DNA of 64,000 nt from Clostridium sp. (GTDB lineage Bacteria; Bacillota; Clostridia; TANB77; CAG-508). The DNA lies in assembly GCA_018371855.1 (NCBI GenBank), contig JAHAKD010000001.1, positions 248,001 to 312,000 on the forward strand, given 5' to 3'. Under the pieces are notes generated by a model that ran no database searches, was not told the DNA's origin, and saw only the letters and a program-made list of their open reading frames with translations. The number at the start of each line of letters is the position of its first letter. Position 1 is the first letter of the stretch. The translations under genes were made by a program, and so were the position numbers. Positions 33,579 to 45,000 of the stretch are shown piece by piece.

Positions 33579-34748
33579 AACTTAATAATTTGTTTTAAAA
33601 ATATAATTTATTTAAGTTGTTTGCATTGAATGTTAGGATTCTATGTAGATTAAGAATTAAATTTAGGAGATAGGAAGGGCTAGCCCTTTAAAAAAAGCAA
33701 TATATAACATTGCACAAAATCAAAGTTTTGTGCAATAAGGCGTAGGGGTAAAATATAAAGATTATGTTCTGGTACTCCTTGATACATCTGGCTTACAGCT
33801 ATTTATGTACTTCTTCTTTTTCTCTAAATATTGCTTATTTTATGTGTTTTTATTATTTCTTATTATTTTATATTATTCATTATTATTTGTATTAAATTTG
33901 TAATTATATATAATTTGTTATCCTTAATATTTAAACCTTTTAAAATCAATTTTAAAGCTTTTTAATTTTATTATTATATAACTTGTTATCTAATTATTTT
34001 TTTATTATCTTATTTATTATTTTATCTGAAGAAATTTTTTATTACTTTTATATTATTTGTATTTTTTTAGAAAATTTTATCCAATTTGCTCAAAGTCGCT
34101 AAAACCCTCTATTTGCCGTATTTTTAAGACAACAAACTATATGTCTAAAATATAAAAACGGCTTAAAATCGATTCTCGTGCGTCGTATTTTTGACACTTT
34201 TTAGCCATTTTTTGAAAGTATTGATTTATAGGCATTTATAAGTATTTTTATATATTTTATCTATATTAGATATAACATTTTATATATTCTAAACATATAA
34301 CTTGTTAGGTTTATTATTAAAATGTCTTAAAAACGATTTTAAAGCTTAATAAATTATAATTTTATTTGCATAATCTAAGTAGCTTTTTATAATTTAATTT
34401 TCATATTACTAAATCTATTTTACAATTTATAATTTTAGTTTTCTTATTATAATGTATCTTAATTTTAATTCAAATTAGATTTTAAACAATTTATTTAATC
34501 AAAATGATAAATTACATATTATAAATATAAATTCATTTTAAAACTAATTTTTAGTTATTGATTTTTAATTTGAACTGTTCAAATGTTCGTTTTTGAGATT
34601 TTAGTGTTTGGTATAAAAATTTTATAATTTAAACATTGCACAAAATTTTGAATTATATAATTTATTATAATTTTATTTGTATCTTAAATTTATTTTTTAA
34701 AAATAGCCTATTGCCCTACTCCCTTCTATAAAACCTGTAAAACAAAAA
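33579..34748 (+). ncRNA. Candidate structured non-coding transcript, copy 1
   Basis: This is a 1.2-kb stretch without any protein frame of quality, but with structure. It has the 14-bp palindrome AAGGGCTAGCCCTT at 33675 and a perfect 10-bp hairpin TTGCACAAAA/TTTTGTGCAA at 33710-33735. Blocks that reappear in the same order at 37937-38412 follow: CAAAGTTTTGTGCAATAAG (33721); GACAACAAACTATATG (34130); AAATGTTCGTTTT (34580). A good promoter precedes both copies. The class and the exact 3' end are unknown. Confidence 0.45.
34161..34184 (-). repeat. 24-bp GC-rich motif, copy C (inverted)
   Basis: Read on the minus strand it is GACGCACGAGAATC followed by GATTTTAAGC, one base different from copies A and B. 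With copy B it forms an inverted pair about 0.76 kb apart. Read on the minus strand, the ACG before it matches copy A and the C[AG]TTTTTAT after it matches copy B. Confidence 0.8.
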
Positions 34749-34774
34749 AGATTAGTTATATTTCAAACTAATCT
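34749..34774 (-). terminator. Intrinsic terminator of the toxin-antitoxin cassette
   Basis: A 9-bp stem, AGATTAGTT/AACTAATCT, with TTTTTT following on the minus strand. It lies 89 bases after the membrane protein gene. The same hairpin, loop included, occurs at 38387. Confidence 0.85.
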
Positions 34775-34862
34775 CATAAATTGTAAGTTGACGAGATGCA
34801 TTATCTTCAAACATCATTCAAAATATATGAACAAATCTATATAAAATTTTAATCTTAATGTT

Positions 34863-35969
34863 CTATATTATAGTTTTACCTATATATTGTGTTGCAATTC
34901 TATTTTCTGGTTTTTCATCAAATAAATATAAAAATATTAAAAATACCCATTCTAAAGGTTTCATTATTATATATGTAACATCAGCTTGAATTGCCGTATT
35001 TATATGTTTAGATAGAGGATATCCATATTTATCATAAATATATCTCACAAAATGATGAAATTTAGGTGTTCTTTCCTGTATTAAATCTTCAAAAGCATTT
35101 GCTACACATAATTGTCTATTAACTACTATTTTCTTTCCTCTCCTAATTCCCATTCTAATAGGTTTTACTAAATTTTTATGACCTCTTAATGAAACAGTAC
35201 ATAAATAATGTCCATCATATTCAATTGGTGGTGGAGAAATTTTTGTTGATAAAGTCCAGTCACTTGTTTCTAAAAATGCTTTGATTGCTTCATCTGGTCT
35301 TTGTCCAAATAATACCAATATACATATCAGTATTACTGTAAGTGGTATTGACAGAACAATAGCAAGAATTGACCAGTTATCAGTATTATAGAGTATTTTA
35401 CTACACTCATTTAAAATTTTATTATCATATTTTTTTGCCTTTATATTCTTTTCTTTATATTTTTTTATTACTTCAATCTGAGCTCTTATACTACATAGGA
35501 TATAATTTATAGGAAATAATATCAAATATGGTATTCCAAAAAATGCTTTTTCCATTGTATTATAGCCTAACTGAATTATGAAAATTATCATATATATAGA
35601 ACATATTAAAATCCCAGACATTGAACATACAATTACTAATGGTGGTAGTTTTAATTTTTTTATTCTTATTAAACAGTATGATACTATTCCAACTAAAACT
35701 ATTGCAAGAACTGTTGGCATACTCCAAGAAGCTATTGGACTATGGACATCTATTTCTCCTCCTCCTAATCTTAAACTTTGGTTATAATCTTTAAATGAAT
35801 ATAAAAAATACAATAATCCTGTTAAAATCATTCCTAATGAAAATGTTAAAATATCTATTAAATTTTCTTTTATTTTCTTTTTCTTAAATAGATTTATTAT
35901 ATTCAGTATTGTTAAAATTAACGGAACCACTAAACATATAAATGCTATTATCATATATAATATTAGCAT
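34863..35969 (-). CDS. Polytopic membrane protein (DUF6688-like)
   Basis: This is a 368-residue protein with about five or six membrane helices in the first 235 residues. A conserved-looking soluble part follows, with GQRPDEAIKAFLETSDWTLS and then ISPPPIEYDGHYLCTVSLRGH and the segment IRRGKKIVVNRQLCVANAFED. I recall this pattern from an uncharacterised family (DUF6688); certainty on the name is moderate. Function is unknown. It follows the PepSY-like gene and ends the cassette. Confidence 0.65.
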   Translation of the reverse strand: MLILYMIIAFICLVVPLILTILNIINLFKKKKIKENLIDILTFSLGMILTGLLYFLYSFKDYNQSLRLGGGEIDVHSPIASWSMPTVLAIVLVGIVSYCLIRIKKLKLPPLVIVCSMSGILICSIYMIIFIIQLGYNTMEKAFFGIPYLILFPINYILCSIRAQIEVIKKYKEKNIKAKKYDNKILNECSKILYNTDNWSILAIVLSIPLTVILICILVLFGQRPDEAIKAFLETSDWTLSTKISPPPIEYDGHYLCTVSLRGHKNLVKPIRMGIRRGKKIVVNRQLCVANAFEDLIQERTPKFHHFVRYIYDKYGYPLSKHINTAIQADVTYIIMKPLEWVFLIFLYLFDEKPENRIATQYIGKTII

Positions 35970-35993
35970 ATACCTTTTCCTTTCTTGTTTATT

Positions 35994-36971
35994 TTAATCA
36001 CTAGAATCTCCTGCTCCTATAACTTTTCCATTGATTGCATCAATATAAATATACAAGTTCGTTAATGGATCGTTTCTATCAAATAGTCTTATTTTCCACA
36101 TTATTTTATTTTCATATTCTTCATTTTTCCATTCATTTCTCCAATGATATAATTTACTTATATCATCTAAACCCAAAATCAATTCTCCTGCAATGAAATC
36201 ATTAGGGCTCTCTCTACTATAAAATTCCGATTTCCATCCTTGATATTGGTACTTTTGCTTTTTAGCTTCATTATCTGCTATATCAGCTGCTGTTTCTATA
36301 GATATTATTTCTGTCTTTGTATGATTTTCATTTGTATAATATTTTCCATTTTCAACAAAATATTCGACGCCATTTTCATTATTATTAACAGTAAATTGAC
36401 TTACACTTGATTCGCCTAGATTTGTATTATAATATATACAATTCGTATTTACAACTTTACTTACTATTAGAACATTAACAATATATTCATCACAAAGATT
36501 TCCTAATTCATACTTTATATTGCCAATGCTTTGTTTTATTTCTTGAATTTCGTATCTTGATACTATTATAACTACACTTTGTCTATCAAAATTTACTTTA
36601 GGTAATTCTTGATTTATTTTAAAATTTAATTTTTCTAGCATCTCATAATAATCGTTCTCGCTATGTTCTATAACTTTTTTATATACACCTGCTACTTTTG
36701 TTTGTGATAGTGGCATATCATAAGCAACTTTTGATAAGGTGTTTTCTGAAACATAACTATATTCTGTATCAAAATCATATCTTGTTTCATCTTTTGTTAA
36801 ATTATCTATTTTTTTTATTAAATTTGACTTATCATCTAAAGAATTCTTTATAACTTGTGCACTATCTGATAATCGTTTTATTATGCCTATTTCATTTTCT
36901 TCAAATATAAACACAAAGTTTTTGCTTTTGGTATCATAATCAAATTCTATAAAACTACCTCTATTTTGCAT
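35994..36971 (-). CDS. PepSY-like protein, 5' end probably damaged
   Basis: The ATG-started frame gives 325 residues. It has no signal peptide; the last 90 residues fit a PepSY-like repeat (MWKIRLFDRNDPLTNLYIYI then DAINGKVIGAGDSSD). The frame is open for 44 more codons upstream, with protein-like sequence (DIIIDAGTNEYTQIYSELYN), but has no start codon. An ATG at 37092-37090 with AGAAAGG before it is one frame away. So the real start is probably there and a one-base indel separates it, or the gene is damaged. It starts right after the toxin gene. Confidence 0.6.
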   Translation of the reverse strand: MQNRGSFIEFDYDTKSKNFVFIFEENEIGIIKRLSDSAQVIKNSLDDKSNLIKKIDNLTKDETRYDFDTEYSYVSENTLSKVAYDMPLSQTKVAGVYKKVIEHSENDYYEMLEKLNFKINQELPKVNFDRQSVVIIVSRYEIQEIKQSIGNIKYELGNLCDEYIVNVLIVSKVVNTNCIYYNTNLGESSVSQFTVNNNENGVEYFVENGKYYTNENHTKTEIISIETAADIADNEAKKQKYQYQGWKSEFYSRESPNDFIAGELILGLDDISKLYHWRNEWKNEEYENKIMWKIRLFDRNDPLTNLYIYIDAINGKVIGAGDSSD

Positions 36972-37113
36972 TTCACTTATTTGTTCTTCAGAATAAACTT
37001 TTCCATTTATAGTATTTGTAGTTCTATTATATAATTCAGAATAAATTTGGGTATATTCATTTGTGCCAGCATCTATGATTATATCCTTCCATACCTTTCT
37101 AACTTATAAATTA

Positions 37114-37608
37114 CTAATTGTTTTCCAATAATTGTCCCAATATTCTATCAATATCGGGAAAAACAATATTTTTCATTCCATGATTATATAAATTCAAAAC
37201 TTTAATAGCTTTACTGATAATTTCATTTTGTAATTTATTTGACAGTTTTATAGCTACTTTATTTTTTATGTATTGACTTTCTATATATTCTTCTGTCACA
37301 GGAAACATATTTTGTATTAAGAAAGCACTATATGTATTGGCAACATTTCCAAAAACTATAGTATCAATTGAAGGTGTCTTTCCTAATTTTATTTGTTTTT
37401 GCAATTTTTTATCGTAAATTTTTTGATATTTATCTATTTTTGTACTAACAGGAATAAACCAAATAATACTATCATATTCTTTACTTTTAAAACAATAATA
37501 GCATGGTCTTTTATTACCATTCTCTTTATTTTGCATTAATTCTGAATCATCTATAACATCAAAAAATGAATCTTTTATAAAATAAAAACAACCTACATTA
37601 ATTTGCAT
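37114..37608 (-). CDS. Type III toxin, ToxN/CptN-like endoribonuclease
   Basis: This is a 164-residue protein. It follows the CptN/ToxN pattern: a start GCFYFIKDSFFD, then KRPCYYCFKSKEYDSIIWFI with a PVSTKIDKYQKI core, then IVFGNVANTYSAFLIQNMFP, and a C-terminal helix. These toxins are PemK-fold RNases held inactive by a small repeat RNA, and they often abort phage infection. The gene stands behind two 50-bp tandem repeats and a hairpin, the standard type III order. AAGGAG precedes the ATG. The match is from pattern memory; the CptIN branch seems closest. Confidence 0.8.
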   Translation of the reverse strand: MQINVGCFYFIKDSFFDVIDDSELMQNKENGNKRPCYYCFKSKEYDSIIWFIPVSTKIDKYQKIYDKKLQKQIKLGKTPSIDTIVFGNVANTYSAFLIQNMFPVTEEYIESQYIKNKVAIKLSNKLQNEIISKAIKVLNLYNHGMKNIVFPDIDRILGQLLENN

Positions 37609-37631
37609 TTATACTACTCCTTATATTATTA

Positions 37632-37657
37632 AAGGCTCACCATTTCTGGTAAGCCTT
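37632..37657 (-). terminator. Leaky terminator between antitoxin RNA and toxin gene
   Basis: An 11-bp stem, AAGGCTTACCA/TGGTGAGCCTT (one wobble), with a GAAA tetraloop. It is followed by only a weak TTTAATAA, so part of the transcription would continue into the toxin gene 24 bases later, as in known type III loci. Confidence 0.8.
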
Positions 37658-37660
37658 ATA

Positions 37661-37760
37661 ATTTATTCACTCTCTCATTTATAACTCGCCAAAGGGGCGG
37701 CGACAAACACATTTATTCACTCTCTCATTTATAACTCGCCAAAGGGGCGGCGACAAACAC
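37661..37760 (-). ncRNA. Antitoxin RNA, two identical 50-nt repeats
   Basis: Two perfect tandem copies (37661-37710 and 37711-37760) plus the first seven bases of a third. Read on the minus strand each unit contains TCGCC-GCCCCTTT-GGCGA, a 5-bp hairpin, then an AT-rich part with GAGAGAG. In type III systems such repeats are the ToxI/CptI RNA, cut by the toxin into single units that fold into pseudoknots and bind it. The unit is slightly longer than those I know (about 35-48 nt). The GC content is well above that of the surroundings. Confidence 0.8.
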
Positions 37761-37798
37761 ATTTATTAAAAACAATGATGTTCTTAATTATTATATTA

Positions 37799-37827
37799 AT
37801 TATACATAAAAAATATTACAAAATCAA
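37799..37827 (-). promoter_or_regulatory. Promoter of the antitoxin RNA and toxin gene
   Basis: On the minus strand TTGATT and TATAAT are 17 bases apart. The start would be near 37792, about 30 bases before the first repeat. Confidence 0.75.
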
Positions 37828-37833
37828 TACTTT

Positions 37834-37862
37834 TTGTCTAATATTTTTTTCATATATATAAT
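37834..37862 (+). promoter_or_regulatory. Divergent promoter facing the second non-coding copy
   Basis: TTGTCT and TATAAT are 17 bases apart on the plus strand. It points into the copy-2 non-coding region and is back to back with the antitoxin promoter. Confidence 0.55.
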
Positions 37863-37936
37863 ATGATATTTTTGCGATATGTATAAATTTTTGAAACTTT
37901 TTTATTTAAAAAAACAAATCATGACGGGCATATTAT

Positions 37937-38412
37937 CAAAGTTTTGTGCAATAAGAGGTAGGAGAAAAATATAAAACAGTCATAAACTTCTAGTCTTACT
38001 AATTCAAGGCTTTTAGCTGTTCTAATATTCATTTATATATCTTTATTTTATTATATAAATTGCTACTTTATAATATTAAAACTTTTCAAAAATCTCCTCA
38101 ATGCCTATTTCTCCATATTTACCTTATTTTGCAGACAACAAACTATATGCCTAAAAAATAAAAATATCTTAAAAGCGATTTTAGAAGGTCATTATTTTAT
38201 ATGATTATAGTTTGTAATACAGTGAATTCATAAAATTACTGAACAACAAATGTTCGTTTTAAGATTTTAATGCTTGGTATTAAAATCTTGTAATTAAAAA
38301 TTTATATAGAGTTTTTATAAGTTATTTTTATTAATTTAATTCTACTTGTCTCTCCCCCCTACTCTACTGTTTTTATAGAATAAAATAGATTAGTTATATT
38401 TCAAACTAATCT
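37937..38412 (+). repeat. Non-coding region, diverged copy 2
   Basis: It shares with 33720-34774, in the same order and direction, CAAAGTTTTGTGCAATAAG, a TTCAAGGCTTTTAGCTGTT-type block, GACAACAAACTATATG, AACAAATGTTCGTTTT, and finally the AGATTAGTT hairpin. It is less than half as long as copy 1 and lacks the 24-bp motif. The two copies flank the toxin-antitoxin cassette. A promoter at 37834 makes transcription likely. Confidence 0.65.
38387..38412 (-). terminator. Hairpin at the end of the SipW/solenoid operon
   Basis: The stem is AGATTAGTT/AACTAATCT, as at 34749; on the minus strand TATTTTATT follows. It overlaps the stop of the signal peptidase gene. Confidence 0.7.
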
Positions 38413-39007
38413 ATAATTTATTGTTATGATTTTCTTCCATATATTTCATACGTTTTGCTCGTCGTATCTCTGATTTTTCTTTTGTATTCAAGCTATATAA
38501 GTAAATTATTAATATTAGTAATATTATAATTAATAGTATTACTTGATTCTCCATTGCAGATACAATTTGTCCTAAATAAGGAATTCTTAAAATTTCAACT
38601 CCTTCGATTTGTTCAAAAGATATCTTTTGTAAGTCGGGGACATTATTATTATCCCCTTTAGTTATATATCTTTTTACTCCATTTGTGTCACTTATATCTA
38701 CAATCCTATGTGTAATTATTTGCCCATCATTTTTAAAAGAAATAACATCACCAATTTTAATTTTTTCCTCTTTTTTAGGTTTCTTAATTAGAATTATATC
38801 ACCTTTATTTATATTAGGCTCCATGCTATTAGTTGTAATATTATAAGCTTTGTAGCCAAAAATCCCATTAAAATCCTGTCTGCTTATATAAGAAATTCCA
38901 ACTAATATTATATTGTAAATTAAGATAATTAAAATTACATATAATATTTTTTTTACATTATTCATTCTATTCTTTCGCTTTTTTATCGAGTCTTTATCGT
39001 ATCTCAT
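38411..39007 (-). CDS. sipW: SipW-type signal peptidase I (1)
   Basis: This is a 198-residue membrane protein of the SipW/ER-type signal peptidase family. N-terminal membrane helix about 20-42. Catalytic Ser61 is in TTNSMEPNINKGD, His100 in ITHRIVDI replaces the usual Lys, an Asp-containing block TKGDNNNVPD follows, and there is a C-terminal helix near 151-171. It cuts signal peptides of TasA-like fibre proteins and probably of the giant protein encoded 11 bases upstream in the same operon. AGAGAGG precedes the ATG. Confidence 0.9.
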   Translation of the reverse strand: MRYDKDSIKKRKNRMNNVKKILYVILIILIYNIILVGISYISRQDFNGIFGYKAYNITTNSMEPNINKGDIILIKKPKKEEKIKIGDVISFKNDGQIITHRIVDISDTNGVKRYITKGDNNNVPDLQKISFEQIEGVEILRIPYLGQIVSAMENQVILLIIILLILIIYLYSLNTKEKSEIRRAKRMKYMEENHNNKL

Positions 39008-39018
39008 TTGTATCCTCT

Positions 39019-42000
39019 CTATTTAATAATAATATATTCGTATGCATCACCTATAAATTCGTAGTTATTTTGATTATCTACATTTTTTACATCATATAGC
39101 TTAAATGTCAGTCTATAAGTACCTGTTGTTAAATGTTGTTTTATAGTATATGTAAAGTCCATATTCGCTGTTGGATTATCAGAAAATAAATATTCTAATT
39201 TATCCGAATTATCAACTTCAAAATTAAATTTAGTTAAACTGTCTGTTACATAGTCTGCTAAATCTACAACCTCATAATTTTGGTCATATACAGAATCATA
39301 TTTTCTTCTTTCTAAAGATACTGTAATTATAGGATGAGATAGACCAGAAGAATATTCCACATTACCTTTCAAAAGATTTTGATTATTTTGATTAAGACCT
39401 GTATCTTTTTGTAATATTTTATATTCATCAGTAGTAGTAACTTTAATACCATATATTGAATTTATTATTGTTAGATCTACTTCTATACTATCTGACGAGT
39501 TTAATCCATAATAGACACCATCAGGTGAACCATATGTTTCTATTCTTATTGTGTAATCACCTGTTGCAAGCGTTGTATTATTTGACGTATTAATTGTTAT
39601 GTTAGAAAGTACATTTGATACTTTATCAGCTATTTTTATTCTTGTTGTTCCATCTATTCTTGGATAATAATTAACTCCATCTAAGGTAAAGTATATACCA
39701 AGTAAACTATCATTTTGTAATGCATTGCCATTTCCATCTAAGAAAGTTAATTTAATACCCATTTTTTTGTCAAAATATTGTGTATCAAATATAACTCTAG
39801 AATCCAAAATTTGTTGCGTAAATTCAGTAGATACATCTAAACCTATATCATTTCCTAAATAGTTAACTGAGTCTACAGTTGCATCAACACCAATTGTTGA
39901 GTCTCTATTTTGATATACACTATATCTCATAACATCCCTATGTATACCTAAAACACCAAGTATCGTTTCATCATCTTTATTTCTTAATTCCATTAACATT
40001 GTATTATTTACAAGGTCAGTATTTAAATTTGTGTCCTTAAAATTAAATTGGAAAATATAATTTTCGTATATTAAATCTTGATCTTTATCATAATATATAT
40101 CTCCCATTTCACTTTCTGGATATTTTCTATCAGTACTACCCATATATGTAAAATCAGATAAATGATATATATATTTATTGTTTCTAACATCATCTGCATT
40201 AACTATATAGTAATAATATTCATTTGTTACCATATCTAACATTGTAATATTTGTTCCTTCAGGAAGAATATATGGACTACCATCAGACGTATTAGAAATT
40301 AATACTCTTTCATAATTGTCATAATCTCTTACATAATCAGTACTAGAAAATTCATTTACATATAAAGAATAATATGTAGAAAATGAGCTCTTATTTGTTA
40401 TAACTGTTTCTGTAGAAGTAAACAAATTAAATTGATCTCCAGGCGTTATTGCAGCTTCTATATAATCATCTTGATATTCCTTGGATGTAATCGTAACTAC
40501 AATCATTATTCTTTTAGGTAGAACATTTTGTTCATCCACAGGAACAAGTGCGGTCATATTTATTGTTATACTACCAATTGTTCTTTCACCAGAAATATTT
40601 TGCGCATGATACAAACAGAAATATAACGAAGGTGTGTATGCAGAGTTATCAGAAGAATACATAGAATCACCAGTATATGATGTATTTCCGTTCTGTGCTA
40701 AGAATGTAGTCTCACTTGGATTTGACCAACCATTATTTCCTGCTTCCATTGTTAATCCAAACATTTTGTTTGCATCTTCTGCTGTTTCTGCAATAGAAGG
40801 TACTTCATCTGGATCTAATAATATTTCATTATTTCTAAATCCTGATGTAACATTATCTATACTAAATTTTATGTTTGGATCAGAAAATCCAACTAAAGAC
40901 AATTCGTCAGTACCAAATGTTGCATATTTAGAAGCGATTAGACTTACATCAAATCTTGTGATTTCTCCTGTTTTTCCAACATTCCAAATATAATAAACAT
41001 CTTCTGCAGGTGTTACCCCAACATAATCTACTTTTATTGTTCCATCATTATCATAATTTGTATAGAACCCATCTACCTTTATATCGTGTTCTGGGTCACG
41101 TTTATGTTCTCCTCTTACATAGGAGCTTAAAGTAAACATATCAGGGATTGTTATTGCATCACCATTATTAAAGTTTGGCCCATATATTCCTGTACTAGAA
41201 GCCGGAACGATTGTATTAGTAAATATACCAAAGAAAGTCATTCCATTTATTTTACCAAAAGCTGTAAGTCCTTCGTTTGTTGCAACATCTAAGTTTTTAC
41301 CTTCTGCCATATATATTCTGTTATCAACATTTTTTATTGTATTACCATTTTCATCAATTGTTACTGTAGCTTTTTCTTCCTTGCTATTTACGTCTACAAG
41401 ACTGTCAAATTGTCTTAATAGGTTTGCACCATAGTTTAAATATAATGTTGAATTATTTTTTAGTTTAATATTGTCAACCCTACTTAGACTATAATAAGTA
41501 TCGGCATATTCATTTGTTCTATCTGTAGCTCCATCCAAGGCAATTGCTGAATTAGAAATTGTACATGTATTTGTTCTCTGAATTGATACATTATATTTTG
41601 GATTTTGTATAGTTCCATAATCTTTTATATCAATAATACTAGTTCCACTAGTACTAGATGCGTTACCAGAACCAAATATACTACCGTCTATATTAAGTAC
41701 ATTGTATGAATTTCCATTTAAGTATATTTCTATTCCTTTTGTAACACTTATAAAAGAGAAATCATATATTGGCGAACCAGATGCGTTTGCTTCTCCCCCA
41801 CCAAATACTGTTCCAAATATATGGATATCTCCTTGCTCGAGATTATTATTTGAAAGGGCATCATATCCAATTGTCGTCGTAGTTGTACCATAAACGACTG
41901 CTGTGTTTGCTCCACCATATACATTTCCACCAATTTCTCCTCCAGCTATATTTACAGTACTAGATGAATTGTTTATATTTTCTTCCCCTGTGTTGGCTTT

Positions 42001-45000
42001 ATTACCACCACCAAATGCATGATTTTCGATTTGTGTTGTTGTTCCATCGATTGTTAGAATTGTATTTCCTTGTACTATGGCTGTAACACCATTACCACCG
42101 CCATATACACTATTATCCAATTTCGAATTTTTTATATGTACATTTGTATTTTCTATTACAATTCCTTCATTTCCTCCACCATATACATTGTCTACAACAT
42201 GTGCTCCTTCTACTAAAACATCTGTAGAAGTTTCTATACCGGCTTTATTACCACCACCATACACACATTCTGTTACTGTTCCATTTATTATTACTCTAGT
42301 TTCTGTTGTTATGGCTTCGTTGCCTCCACCATAAACATTTGCTACAGAACCATTCTCGTGAATTGTAATATTAGCAGTAATTGTATTACCACCAGCATTA
42401 TTTCCACCATATGATTCGTTTACGTGACCATCATATATGTGTACAGTACTTGTAGCAACTGTTCCATTTGTATTAGAACCACCAAATACATAATTAATAT
42501 TACCATTATTTATTGTTACATTTGATGTGATAACATTTGCAGCATATCCTCCACCATATACTTCTGGTATTTGACCAAGTACATTATTTACTGTTACATT
42601 GCTAGTATTTGTAGCAACCTGATTTCCACCACCATAAATTGCTTTATTTATGGTTCCAGAATTAATAGTAACATTTGATGCATCATTAGTTCCACCCATG
42701 TTATTACCACCATATATTGTATCAAAAGTACCAGAATCTATAATAATTTCTGTTACAGGTACATTCCCTGCTTGGTTAGCTCCGCCATAGACATTCTCTG
42801 TTTGTCCACCTTGTCCATATACATGTGTTTCATTTGCTCCAGCATTATTTCCTGCACCAAATACATTTGGTATTTTATTACCACAATTAATTAAATATAT
42901 TTTTGTTTTTGTAGTATCAACTTGGTTGCCACCACCATATAAGGTTTCTGTAACAATTCCACCATTAATTGTAATTTTAGCATTTGCTGTATTACCACCA
43001 ATGTTATTTCCTCCATACATTGTGTTTACGATACCAGCAGTAGAAGTTATATTACTTGAATTTATATCACCTCTTTGGTTTGATCCACCATATAAATTTG
43101 TAGTATTACCGCCCATGACAAATACATTTGTTGTTTCTACATCTGCAGAGTTTCCTCCTGCAAATACGTCTATATTTGTTCCATTATTTATATTAACAGT
43201 TGATGTAGTAACTTTCGCTTGGTTACCTCCACCATATACTAATGTTTGTGTTCCACCATTAATATTTACAGTAGAAGTTCCTTGTATTTCTCCAATATTA
43301 CCTCCACCGTAAATAGCAGATGTATGTGTTCCATTTATAATATTTATATTAGTATTTCCTTCTACTTTTGCGACATTACCTCCACCATATATTTCTGTAT
43401 CTAAATCTGTAGAAATATTAACAGTAGAAGTTCCAATTAATTTTGCCATTTCAGTATATCCAGAGACTCCATTACCAGCTCCAAATATTGTTCCATTTAA
43501 ATCTGGTGTACCTGATATATTTATTATAGAATTTCCTTCCATTTGAGCAATTTCTTGCTTATTTCTGTAATTATAACCACAACCTGAAGCATATATATTT
43601 CCATTTATTACAGGAGATTCTGATATATTTATTGTACTATCACCATAAAGTGTTCCACCATCTACTGCTGTAACATTTTGGTTTAGATATTCTGTATATC
43701 CATATCCACCACCAAATATATCTCCTTCAATTGTTCCACCTGTAATATTTATTTCTACACCAGTATCAAATTCTTGTCCATAATTCTTATATGGGTCAGA
43801 TGAATTTGGACTATATCCTGTAACTCCACCAGCTCCTGCACCATATATATTACTTTCTATTCTACCACCAGAAATATTTATATTAACAGTACCATAAAAA
43901 TATGAATCACAGGTATTTCCAGATGCGTAAGAACTTCCTACTACATCCATATTTCTTCCTAAGCAACCACCATATAGTTCATCTATACTACCACCTGTAA
44001 CATTTATTGTAGCTGTACCTAGGAAAGTATTTTCTGGATAATTCCAGTTTCTTGGTCTATATGCTGAGTCCCCTATACTTCCACCTATTAAACGACCAAC
44101 CGAACCATTTTTTATGTTTTGTACAACATTTGAATAATTATTACCAGCAGCGGAGCCACCAGTTAATAGGTTTACATCATAATCATATTGGTTAGATGTT
44201 GTACTATTTTGTATATCTATTGTAATTGTAATATTAAATGAGTCGCTTTTAGAAGAACCCATAAAATCGTGAGAAATTTGTTGTCCTTGTCCAGATGAAG
44301 TTCCTGGACTTCCTCCACCAACAATTCTTCCATATGTACCACTTTTTATAATTACTTCTGCATCTTTTCTTGGCAAAGTACTATAATTATATTGGTTCCA
44401 ACCACAAAATATATGGAATGCTGGTGCATTTCCACCAAGTAATCCTTGGTTAGTATTAGATGTCGCATAATTTTGCATAGTAACGTTTTCACCAATCGTT
44501 AAGCTATACCCCTGTAAATAAAAATACATTTGATCCCTATTACCATAAAAAATCATGTTTTGGAAAGTTGTATCTTCTGCCATATACCTATATGTTCCAC
44601 TACCACTATAAAAATATAACTCAGCATTATAATCTATTCCATTATATTTTCCAGTAAGTGTCGCTTTCTTAGCATATGTGTCGTCATTACTATTACCTTC
44701 TTTATAATTATAAATACTATTACTGCTATATGTTCCCATAATAACAATAATATTAGAACTTCTTGTACCATCTTCTTTTAATTTTTCGTATGCAGTACTA
44801 AGTGTCTTAACAGGTCTTTCTGGAGAAAACCCATTATTTCTCCTATCATCACCATTCCTATAATCACAATATATAACAGTTCTATCTGCTAAATTATATC
44901 GACCTGAAACTGTTAAAGAAGATATTGCATTATTGGTTGCAACTAATTCATATTCTGCACCATCTTCTAGATTTCCCAAAGTTTTGTCTACTGCACCTTC

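Noticed and set aside
33311..34862. tRNA-type attachment site at the end of the element
   Set aside because: No cloverleaf with CCA-stem and T-loop consensus was seen; the true attachment site could not be placed.
37661..37760. CRISPR array
   Set aside because: The two 50-bp copies touch each other with no spacers, and no cas genes are near. The type III antitoxin explanation fits better.
42077..43312. Plus-strand proline-rich frames opposite the giant protein gene
   Set aside because: They are mirror frames of the YGGGN repeats (Gly/Tyr codons read backwards as Pro/Ile/Tyr) and have no ribosome sites.
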